Source of the DNA: an uncultured Lachnospiraceae bacterium
GTDB lineage: Bacteria > Bacillota_A > Clostridia > Lachnospirales > Lachnospiraceae
Assembly (NCBI GenBank): GCA_902773195.1
Contig: CACYDL010000116.1
Location: 1-7,530, forward strand
Reading direction: 5' to 3'
DNA length: 7,530 bases
The first letter of the stretch is position 1. The number at the start of each line of letters is the position of its first letter. Below the pieces are notes generated by a model, which was given only the letters and a program-made list of their open reading frames with translations, searched no databases and was not told the origin of the DNA. Both the position numbers and the translations under genes were made by a program. Shown here piece by piece: positions 1 to 5,820 of the stretch.

Positions 1-491
1 ATCACCGCGTCGTCCGCCAGGGCCCGGTCCTCCTTCGAAAACCTCGAGAGAACCCAGTCCGCCAGATCCCATTCCGGCGGCTTCGCCCCCGTGCCGACGC
101 GGATCCGTGTGAAACGGTCCGTCCCCAGAAGGGAGATGATGTGCTTCAGTCCATTCTGCCCGCCGGCGCTCCCCTGCTTCCTGATCCGGATCTTTCCCGG
201 TTCGAGATCGATGTCGTCGCTGATGACGATCAGCTCCTTCTCCGGGTCGATCCGGTAGAAGTCCACGGCCTCCCGGACCGCGTTTCCGCTCAGGTTCATG
301 TAGGTCATGGGCTTCATCAGCAGAACCTTCCCGCCGCCGATCATGCCCGTCCCGGTCATGGCGTGGAACTTCACGCCGCCGTAGGGAATCCGGTACTCCT
401 CAATCAGTCGGTCGATGACGTCGAAGCCCATATTGTGGCGCGTTTTCTCGTATTTTGTGCCCGGATTTCCGAGCCCCGCGATGATGTGCAT
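1..491 (-). CDS. pth: Peptidyl-tRNA hydrolase (3' end cut by window edge)
   Basis: Cytosolic esterase that cleaves peptidyl-tRNA released from stalled ribosomes and so recycles tRNA (EC 3.1.1.29). I translated the minus strand by hand from the ATG at 491. It opens MHIIAGLGNPGTKYEKTRHN, the family signature, with the substrate-contacting Asn at residue 9 and the catalytic His at 19. MKPMTYMNLSG lies at residues 59-69, the Asp that assists catalysis is in SDDIDLEPG (about residue 92), and GSAGGQNGLKH (107-117) carries the conserved Asn113. About 163 codons are visible. The family is usually about 185-195 residues, so only a short C-terminal piece is missing and there is no sign of decay. The start is fixed by a GGAGGAA ribosome binding site seven bases upstream. 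The gene follows the glgB terminator and no clear promoter was seen. In many Firmicutes mfd follows pth, but that would lie outside this window. Family assignment is secure. Confidence 0.96.
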   Translation of the reverse strand, partial: MHIIAGLGNPGTKYEKTRHNMGFDVIDRLIEEYRIPYGGVKFHAMTGTGMIGGGKVLLMKPMTYMNLSGNAVREAVDFYRIDPEKELIVISDDIDLEPGKIRIRKQGSAGGQNGLKHIISLLGTDRFTRIRVGTGAKPPEWDLADWVLSRFSKEDRALADDAV

Positions 492-498
492 GCCTGCG

Positions 499-505
499 TT
501 CCTCC
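499..505 (-). promoter_or_regulatory. Ribosome binding site of pth, next to a hairpin
   Basis: The minus strand reads GGAGGAA seven bases before the pth ATG, close to the consensus, and it decides the start. It directly abuts an inverted repeat just upstream (GGCCGC/GCGGCC arms, 507-525). Confidence 0.85.
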
Positions 506-506
506 G

Positions 507-525
507 GCGGCCGCGTGCCGGCCGC
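507..525 (-). repeat. Inverted repeat in the pth leader
   Basis: Plus-strand arms GCGGCC (507-512) and GGCCGC (520-525) are perfectly complementary around a seven-base loop. The stem may extend by a G-U and a C-G pair on the Shine-Dalgarno side. In RNA it would end at the pth ribosome binding site. A regulatory role is only a possibility, because short GC-rich stems are common in this DNA. Confidence 0.4.
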
Positions 526-535
526 TGTATCCGAC

Positions 536-571
536 AAAAACAGCCGCCCGACCGGACCGGTCGGGCAGCCA
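536..571 (-). terminator. Rho-independent terminator after glgB
   Basis: Arms GCCCGACCGG (546-555) and CCGGTCGGGC (557-566) are perfect reverse complements around a single central base, so the innermost pairs open to form the loop. On the minus strand the stem can extend outward by about five more pairs, some of them G-U, to roughly 541-571. It is followed at once by TTTTT (540-536), then G. The T-run is on the minus-strand exit side only, so it acts on transcripts leaving glgB. It lies about 90 bases past the glgB stop and ahead of pth. Confidence 0.9.
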
Positions 572-600
572 GGTTGTTTCATAAAGACGCCCTTACAGGA

Positions 601-629
601 CTTCCCCCGGGAAGGATTTCCGGGGGAAG
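601..629 (-). repeat. Stem-loop in the glgB 3' untranslated region
   Basis: Arms CTTCCCCCGG (601-610) and CCGGGGGAAG (620-629) form a perfect 10-base stem with a nine-base loop, about 30 bases after the glgB stop. There is no T-run on either exit side, so it is not a standard terminator by itself. A smaller CCCC-TTT-GGGG hairpin (644-654) lies between it and the stop codon. It may protect the mRNA 3' end or help termination upstream of the main terminator at 536-571. Confidence 0.55.
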
Positions 630-658
630 CTCCCCGAAACGCTCCCCTTTGGGGCGGC

Positions 659-2644
659 TCACTTGGTCTTCCTGTTTCCCTGCTTTCCCGCGGCTTTCTT
701 CGCGGGCTTTCTGGCCGTGCTTCCGGCCTTCTCCTCGTTGTACAGGAATACCATCGCGCCGTAGGGCGGAAGGCTGAAGCCGAAGGAGTAGGGCTTGCCG
801 TCGCACTCCGACGCCTCCGCCTTGTAGGTGCTCTTCGTGAGGTGGTAGTTGCCGCCGTACCTGGGATCCATCGAGTTGAGGATCAGCCTGTACTGCCCCG
901 GCTCGAAGCAGCCGACCCGGTAGTCCTCCCTCGGCATCGGCGTCATGTTGAGGACGAAGAGCAGGTTGTTCCGGTTGTCGGGGGACTTGCGGACAAAGCT
1001 GTAGATGCTTCTCGCCGCGTCGTCCGCGTTGATCCACTCGAAGCCTCTGTAGTCGTAATCCGTCGCGTACAGGGCCGGATACTTTCTGCAGAGCTTCCAG
1101 AGGGCCTTCACATAGTCCTGCAGCTGCCTGTTGAGGGGCGTCTCCAGCAGGAACCAGTCGATCTCCCGTTCCTCGCTCCACTCCCTCTGCTGGCCGAATT
1201 CCTGGCCCATGAAGAGCAGCTTCTTGCCCGGATGTCCGGCCATATAGGTGTAGCCGGCCTTCAGGTTGTGGAACTTGTCCTCGTAGATGCCGGGCATCTT
1301 GCTCCACATGGAGCACTTCAGATGGACGACCTCGTCGTGGGACAGCACGAGGATGTACTTCTCGCTGTAGGCGTAGGACGTGGAGAAGGTCATCTTGTAG
1401 TGATTGCCCTTGCGGAAGAGGGGATCCAGCTTCATGTACTCGAGGAAGTCGTTCATCCACCCCATGTTCCACTTCATGGAGAAGCCCAGCCCGTTCTCCT
1501 TCTCGACGTCGCCCGTCACCTTCGGCCACGCCGTGGACTCCTCGGCGATGGTCAGGGCGCCCGGATTCCGTCCGCGCAGGAGCGTGTTGAGATGCTTGAA
1601 GAACTCGATCGCCTCGAGGTTCTTGTTCTCGCCGTACTTGTTGGCGACCCATTCACCGTCCTTCCTGCCGTAATCGAGGTACAGCATCGAGGCGACGGCG
1701 TCCACCCGGAGTCCGTCGACGTGCATGTGCTCGACCCAGAAGAGGGCGTTGGCCAGCAGGAAGTTCTTGACCTCGGGGCGCCCGTAGTTGAAGATCTTCG
1801 TGCCCCACTCCGGGTGCTCGCCCTTCCTCGGATCCTCGTGCTCATAGAGGGCGTATCCGTCGAATTCCGCGAGGCCGCACTCGTCCTTGGGGAAATGGGC
1901 CGGGACCCAGTCCAGGATCACGCCGATTCCCTTGCGGTGGAAATAGGTGATCATGTAGGCAAAGTCGTCCGGCGTGCCGTAGCGGGACGTCGGCGCGAAA
2001 TAGCCCGTCACCTGGTAGCCCCAGGATCCGTCGAAGGGATGCTCGGCGATGCCGATGAGCTCGATGTGGGTGTAGCCCATGTCTTTGACGTAGTCCGCCG
2101 CGCGCTCCGCGAACTCGCGGTAGGTGTAAAAGCCCTCCACCCTGCCGTCGCATTCCGGATGCTTCATCCAGGAACCGATGTGGCACTCGTAGATAATCAT
2201 GGGATCCTTGTCGATGCTGAAGCTCTCCCGCTTCTTCATCCACGTGCCGTCGCTCCAGCGGATGGAGTCGATGTCCGCCACGATGGACGCGGTGCCGGGG
2301 CGCAGCTCCATCTGGTTGCCGAAGGGGTCCGCCTTGAAGAGCCTCTGGTCTTTGGCGCCGACGATATAGTACTTGTAGAGAGCGCCGACCTCCACTCCGG
2401 GAATGAACGTCTGCCACACGCCGATCTCGTCCTTCTCGCCGATCACGTTGGCCTCCGTGTTCCAGCCGTTGAAATCTCCTACCACGGATACGCTCTTCGC
2501 GTTGGGAGCCCACACGGCGAACCAGGTTCCCCGCGTGCCGTCAATCACCGTGGGATGCGCGCCGAGCTTTCGGTAAAGATCATAATGCGTTGCATGGCCG
2601 AAGTAATACTGGTCCATCTCGGTGAATCTGTATTTGTTCTCCAT
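659..2644 (-). CDS. glgB: 1,4-alpha-glucan (glycogen) branching enzyme, GH13
   Basis: Cytosolic enzyme that cuts alpha-1,4-glucan chains and rejoins them through alpha-1,6 links to make glycogen branches (EC 2.4.1.18). It is 661 residues, within the family's usual 630-730. An N-terminal CBM48-like beta domain (about 35-125, with FAVWAPNAKSVSVVGDFNGW at 42-61) precedes the GH13 barrel. Region I is DWVPAHF (Asp245, His250). Region II is DGLRVDAV with the nucleophile Asp315. Region III is TIAEES with the acid/base Glu at 368/369. Region IV is SHDEVVH with Asp437. LLFMGQEFGQ (476-485) and the C-terminal beta domain follow. Two oddities stand out: region IV continues HLK where HGK is usual, and the last 20-odd residues are a Lys/Ala-rich tail. 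The site before the ATG is a degenerate GGGGGGAAG. The gene has its own promoter and terminator. No glgA, glgC or glgP is present nearby. Confidence 0.97.
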   Translation of the reverse strand: MENKYRFTEMDQYYFGHATHYDLYRKLGAHPTVIDGTRGTWFAVWAPNAKSVSVVGDFNGWNTEANVIGEKDEIGVWQTFIPGVEVGALYKYYIVGAKDQRLFKADPFGNQMELRPGTASIVADIDSIRWSDGTWMKKRESFSIDKDPMIIYECHIGSWMKHPECDGRVEGFYTYREFAERAADYVKDMGYTHIELIGIAEHPFDGSWGYQVTGYFAPTSRYGTPDDFAYMITYFHRKGIGVILDWVPAHFPKDECGLAEFDGYALYEHEDPRKGEHPEWGTKIFNYGRPEVKNFLLANALFWVEHMHVDGLRVDAVASMLYLDYGRKDGEWVANKYGENKNLEAIEFFKHLNTLLRGRNPGALTIAEESTAWPKVTGDVEKENGLGFSMKWNMGWMNDFLEYMKLDPLFRKGNHYKMTFSTSYAYSEKYILVLSHDEVVHLKCSMWSKMPGIYEDKFHNLKAGYTYMAGHPGKKLLFMGQEFGQQREWSEEREIDWFLLETPLNRQLQDYVKALWKLCRKYPALYATDYDYRGFEWINADDAARSIYSFVRKSPDNRNNLLFVLNMTPMPREDYRVGCFEPGQYRLILNSMDPRYGGNYHLTKSTYKAEASECDGKPYSFGFSLPPYGAMVFLYNEEKAGSTARKPAKKAAGKQGNRKTK

Positions 2645-2707
2645 AGTCTTCCCCCCGTTTCATTTCCGCGATTGGAGCCGGGATTCGTCCGTGAACGGCC
2701 CCGTTCC

Positions 2708-2736
2708 ATTATAGCCTCTGCGTCCGCGCGTGTAAA
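2708..2736 (-). promoter_or_regulatory. Vegetative (sigma-70/SigA type) promoter of glgB
   Basis: On the minus strand, TTTACA (2736-2731; five of six bases match TTGACA) is followed by exactly 17 bases and then TATAAT (2713-2708; perfect). The start of transcription should fall near 2701, giving a leader of roughly 57 bases before the glgB ATG at 2644. It lies just after the stop of the GH1 gene and is the best promoter in the window. It is notable because the surrounding DNA is GC-rich, so chance matches this good are unlikely. Confidence 0.85.
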
Positions 2737-2741
2737 CGCGC
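2726..2741. promoter_or_regulatory. Palindrome over the glgB -35 box, candidate operator
   Basis: GCGCGT (2726-2731) and ACGCGC (2736-2741) form a perfect inverted repeat with a four-base centre, and the -35 hexamer of the glgB promoter lies inside it. Such a position suits a repressor site. Alternatively, read on the plus strand, the repeat is followed by TTTT (2742-2745) and resembles a weak intrinsic terminator against antisense transcription, though no plus-strand gene is seen. No known operator consensus was recognised. Confidence 0.4.
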
Positions 2742-2749
2742 TTTTCCTC

Positions 2750-4048
2750 TCAGGTGTGATACTTCATCCCGGAGAGAACCCGGTCCGCGAGCTCCTCCGT
2801 CACGCCTCCGAGCCGGATGATTTCCCTGTAAAAATGGCCGCTTTCCCGCACGGTGCGCTCCCCCGTCTCGGGGTCGACCCCCACGAGGCCGTACTTCTCT
2901 CCCGTCCCGGCGAGCCACTCGAAGCCGTCCAGCAGCGTGCCGTAATAGTACCGCTCCACGGGAATCTTCGATGCCGCCGTCACCGCGAGATGGTCGTAGA
3001 TGAACAGCGCGCGGAAGGAATCCGTGTTGTCGCAGCAGCCGTTCTCCAGGATCCACACCGGCCTGTTCATCATTCCGTACAGCTCCCGCATGCATTCCTC
3101 CAGCCCGTGGGGATAGATCTCCCGGCCGGAGTCGGTCCTGGGCGCGCCCTCCCCGACGATATTGTCGCCGATCTTCACGACATGGGAACGGGTGCTGTAG
3201 GAAATGCCGAGGTAGTCGCCGTACTCCCCTTTGGAAAAGCCCCCGAGGTTTTCCAGCGGAAAACGGAAGTCGCCCCGCAGGAACGCCTTGGCGCAGACCT
3301 CCTGGAAGAGGAACCTGCTCAGATCGGCCATGGTCCTCTCCGCGCCGGAGGCCGGGTGCAGCGGGGCGAAGCTCCTCATCTGGAGGGCGAAGCCCACTTT
3401 GGTGTCGCGGTAGCCCATCGCCTCGCGCATGCGGTGGATCTTCTCATAGGCCCGGATATGGCAGCCCGCCATGACGGACAGCACCCGGCGCGCCGCCGCG
3501 GGATCTTCCCTGTCAGGCGGAAAGCCCCGGCCCATGTAGCCCATGAGGGCGTACACGTTGGGCTCGTTGAAGGTCACGTAGTCCGAGACCAGATCCCCGA
3601 AGAGATTCACGACGACGCCGACGTATTTCAGGAAGCTGCGGACGTTGGCGGGCTTCAGGAACGCGCCCTTCTTCTCGAACCAGACCGGATCCGTGAAGTG
3701 ATGGATCGTGAGCAGGGGGCGGATTCCCCGCTGCTTCATGTACTCGATCTCCTCCCGGTAGCGGGCGGCCGCCTCGCGGTCGATCACGCCCTCCTCCGGC
3801 TGGATCCTGGCCCACTCGACGCTGAAGCGGAGCGTCTCGATCCCCAGACCCGCGGCGATGTCGACGTCCTCCTTCCAGTTCTCAAAGTGGCGGGCGGCCT
3901 GCCGGATGGAAAGGGTGCCCCCCTCCGGCCGGATCCTGCCGCATCTCTCCCAGCTGTTCCAGGTGTGGTGTACGTTTCCTCCCTCGATCTGGGCCGCCGA
4001 GCCGGTCGCTCCCAGCATCAGGTCGGGAGGAAGTCTGAAGGCCTTCAT
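2750..4048 (-). CDS. Glycoside hydrolase family 1 (beta-glucosidase-like)
   Basis: Retaining beta-glycosidase of the GH1 barrel family, probably cytosolic since no signal peptide is visible. It is 432 residues, slightly short for a family usually of about 440-480. Family marks in order: LGATGSAAQIEGG (12-24) with the sugar-binding Gln20; HHFTDP (116-121); TFNEPN (159-164) with the acid/base Glu162; WILENG (332-337) with the nucleophile Glu335; and LLDGFEW (372-378). The Glu in FEW, where 6-phospho-beta-glucosidases have Ser, suggests an unphosphorylated sugar. Unusual residues are S in GISYSTR where GINYY is common, and CCD straight after the nucleophile motif. Its ATG overlaps the ade TGA as ATGA, and its AGGGGGT ribosome binding site lies inside the last ade codons, so the two are coupled. 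Family is sure; the exact sugar and aglycone are unknown. Confidence 0.93.
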   Translation of the reverse strand: MKAFRLPPDLMLGATGSAAQIEGGNVHHTWNSWERCGRIRPEGGTLSIRQAARHFENWKEDVDIAAGLGIETLRFSVEWARIQPEEGVIDREAAARYREEIEYMKQRGIRPLLTIHHFTDPVWFEKKGAFLKPANVRSFLKYVGVVVNLFGDLVSDYVTFNEPNVYALMGYMGRGFPPDREDPAAARRVLSVMAGCHIRAYEKIHRMREAMGYRDTKVGFALQMRSFAPLHPASGAERTMADLSRFLFQEVCAKAFLRGDFRFPLENLGGFSKGEYGDYLGISYSTRSHVVKIGDNIVGEGAPRTDSGREIYPHGLEECMRELYGMMNRPVWILENGCCDNTDSFRALFIYDHLAVTAASKIPVERYYYGTLLDGFEWLAGTGEKYGLVGVDPETGERTVRESGHFYREIIRLGGVTEELADRVLSGMKYHT

Positions 4049-5739
4049 AGAAATTTACCCCCTGTCACGGAATAGACGCCTCTCGGCGTGCATCGAAGCT
4101 CCGGAATCACGGGAAGGGCCATGAAGGAGAGCGTGATGAAGGGCTCCATGTCCTTCGGGACGCCCATCCTGCGCGCCTTCGTCGTCATTCTGCGGACCTT
4201 TTTATTGACGTAGCTGTGGCTCCGGTCCGAGATCAGTCCCATGATCGGGAGCTCCAGCGTATCGAACACCTCTCCGTTCTCGACGATGGTGAGGCCTCCG
4301 TGGGTTCTCTCGAGCTCGCGGACCGCGGTCAGGATGTCCTCGTCGCTGGTCCCGATGGCGATGATGTTGTGGCTGTCGTGGGACACCGAGGACGCGATGG
4401 CGCCGCCCCGGAGGCCGAAGCCCCGGATCGCGCCGACCCCGATGAGGCCGGTCGCCTTGTGGCGCTCAAACACCGCGATCTTGTCGATATCCCCGTCGGG
4501 CTCGAAGTACTCCTCTCCGGGCAGCGTCACGTACTCCGCCTTTGTGAGGATCTCGCCCGGCAGCATCCGGATGACCGGGAACGGGCGGCCGTCGTTCCGG
4601 ATGCGGAGCTTCTCCGGATCGAGCGGGCCCAGATGCACCGTGTCCATCAGATGGGCGGGGCACGGCTCCGGCTTCACCTTCAGCATCCGGTCGATCTGCA
4701 TGCCGTTGTAGAATACCATCTGGGCGTTGAAATCCTTGAGGGAATCCCAGACGACGAGATCCGCGTCGAAGCCCGGGGCCACCGCCCCGGTCCTGCGGAG
4801 CCCGTAGCACCTGGCCGGCTGGATCGTAGCCATCTTCACCGCGGCGATGGGGCTGATTCCCATGCTCACCGCCTTGCGGACGTTGTGGTCGATGTCGCCC
4901 TCCCGGGTGATGTCCTCGATGTGCTTGTCGTCGGTGCAGAAGCAGAAGCCCTCGGTGTTGGTGTTGTTCTCCACGATTCCCTTGACGATGGCTTCCAGAT
5001 TGCGCGCCGCGCTTCCCTCCCGGATATGGCAGGTCATGCCCATCGCACGCTCCTTCATGATGTATTCGTAGGACGTGCCCTCGTGGTCGGTGGTGATGCC
5101 GGCGATGACGTAGGCGGCGAGCTCCTCGTCCGTCAGGCCCGGCGCGTGGCCGTCCTTCACTTTGCCGTCGAAGGCCTCCAGCTTCTCGTTCATCCCGGGA
5201 TCCCCGTTGATGACCGCCCCGCAGTCCATGACCTCGCCCAGGCCGAGCACCCTCCGGTTGGAGAGATAGGGCAGCATCTCCTTCGCCGTCAGGGTGAAGC
5301 CGTTGTCGTCGATGGAGGTCGCCGGCACGCAGCTGGCGATCATCACGTAGACGTGGGCCGGCGAGTTCTTCGTCTGGTCCAGGAGGTAGTCGATGCCGTC
5401 GGTCCCCGAGACGTTGGCGGCCTCGTGGGGATCGACGATGAAGGTCGTCGTGCCGTGCTTCGCGGCCTCCGCGATCAGGACCTGGGGGTTGACCATCGTG
5501 GATTCCAGATGGAGGTGGGCGTTGATAAACCCGCTCGTCACGTACTGTCCCTTGAGGTCGATCTCCCTGACCCCCTCGAAATCCCCGATCCCGACGATCA
5601 TGCCGTTCTTTATGGCGATGCTTCCCTCCTCGACGCGGTCGGTAAATACGTTCACGATCTTGGCGTTCCGGAGAACCAGATCCGCCTTCTCCAGCCTTCT
5701 GGCGGCGCGCGAGCATCCTGTGTACTTCTCGAGCTTCAT
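4045..5739 (-). CDS. ade: Adenine deaminase, amidohydrolase superfamily
   Basis: Hydrolyses adenine to hypoxanthine and ammonia in purine salvage (EC 3.5.4.2), a cytosolic metalloenzyme. From the ATG at 5739 it is 564 residues, normal for the Ade family (about 570-600). After an N-terminal beta segment (ADLVLRNAKIVNVFT, 19-33) come the metal-binding NAHLHLEST (His75, His77), VDPHEAANVSG (102-112), GLGEVMD with Glu169, DGHAPGL (196-202), ITTDHEGTSYEY (215-226) and FCTDDKHIEDI (267-277). A C-terminal Ade domain has GGAIASSVSHDSHNIIAIG (445-463). The frame is open up to an ATG at 5778, but the 5739 start is chosen because GGAAGGAGA lies six bases before it and the extra 13 residues look like leader. 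It sits 81 bases after tatD and overlaps GH1 by four bases. Function is well supported. Confidence 0.96.
   Translation of the reverse strand: MKLEKYTGCSRAARRLEKADLVLRNAKIVNVFTDRVEEGSIAIKNGMIVGIGDFEGVREIDLKGQYVTSGFINAHLHLESTMVNPQVLIAEAAKHGTTTFIVDPHEAANVSGTDGIDYLLDQTKNSPAHVYVMIASCVPATSIDDNGFTLTAKEMLPYLSNRRVLGLGEVMDCGAVINGDPGMNEKLEAFDGKVKDGHAPGLTDEELAAYVIAGITTDHEGTSYEYIMKERAMGMTCHIREGSAARNLEAIVKGIVENNTNTEGFCFCTDDKHIEDITREGDIDHNVRKAVSMGISPIAAVKMATIQPARCYGLRRTGAVAPGFDADLVVWDSLKDFNAQMVFYNGMQIDRMLKVKPEPCPAHLMDTVHLGPLDPEKLRIRNDGRPFPVIRMLPGEILTKAEYVTLPGEEYFEPDGDIDKIAVFERHKATGLIGVGAIRGFGLRGGAIASSVSHDSHNIIAIGTSDEDILTAVRELERTHGGLTIVENGEVFDTLELPIMGLISDRSHSYVNKKVRRMTTKARRMGVPKDMEPFITLSFMALPVIPELRCTPRGVYSVTGGKFL
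4057..4063 (-). promoter_or_regulatory. Ribosome binding site of the GH1 gene, inside ade
   Basis: AGGGGGT on the minus strand lies eight bases before the GH1 ATG and forms part of the last Thr-Gly-Gly codons of ade. Together with the ATGA overlap at 4048-4045 it fixes the GH1 start and shows that the two genes are translated from one mRNA. Confidence 0.85.
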
Positions 5740-5745
5740 ACGCTT

Positions 5746-5754
5746 TCTCCTTCC
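5746..5754 (-). promoter_or_regulatory. Ribosome binding site that decides the ade start
   Basis: The minus strand reads GGAAGGAGA six bases before the ATG at 5739. The upstream in-frame ATG at 5778 has no comparable site and would place this purine-rich stretch inside the coding region, so 5739 is preferred. Confidence 0.85.
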
Positions 5755-5810
5755 TGAAGCGATTCGTTCCGATCCCACTGCAGCTTCGGCGGGCAGCTCC
5801 CGCCCTTCAG
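5754..5810 (-). repeat. Nested inverted repeats in the ade leader
   Basis: The gap between tatD and ade (5740-5820) holds a hairpin with arms GGCGGG (5788-5793) and CCCGCC (5799-5804). A second pair, CTGAAG (5754-5759) and CTTCAG (5805-5810), could close around it. The downstream arm partly overlaps the ade ribosome binding site. No T-run follows, so it is not an intrinsic terminator. The gap is too short and lacks the recognisable core for a purine riboswitch. A modulating role is speculative. Confidence 0.35.
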
Positions 5811-5820
5811 AACGCGCAAC

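Noticed and set aside
400..582. A 60-residue minus-strand frame starting between glgB and pth
   Set aside because: It runs through the terminator and into pth in another frame and lacks a ribosome binding site.
579..1652. A 357-residue alternative frame on the minus strand within glgB
   Set aside because: Arg/Gly/Gln-rich frame-shifted reading of glgB; the proper glgB frame is intact over its whole length.
515..4075. A 1186-residue open frame on the plus strand
   Set aside because: It runs codon-for-codon opposite glgB and the GH1 gene, both of which have complete catalytic motifs. Its translation is a Val/Leu/Arg/His/Glu-rich composition with no recognisable domain and no good ribosome binding site. 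It is a by-product of codon bias.
4216..5757. A 513-residue open frame on the plus strand opposite ade
   Set aside because: In register with ade and of the same low-information antisense composition, with no known motif.
5740..5778. Start of ade at the upstream in-frame ATG (5778)
   Set aside because: The ATG at 5739 has GGAAGGAGA at ideal spacing, and the extra 13 residues are not part of the family's conserved N-terminus.
5740..5820. Purine riboswitch upstream of ade
   Set aside because: The gap is only 81 bases, GC-rich, and I do not see the conserved junction bases of that class or an expression platform with a T-run.
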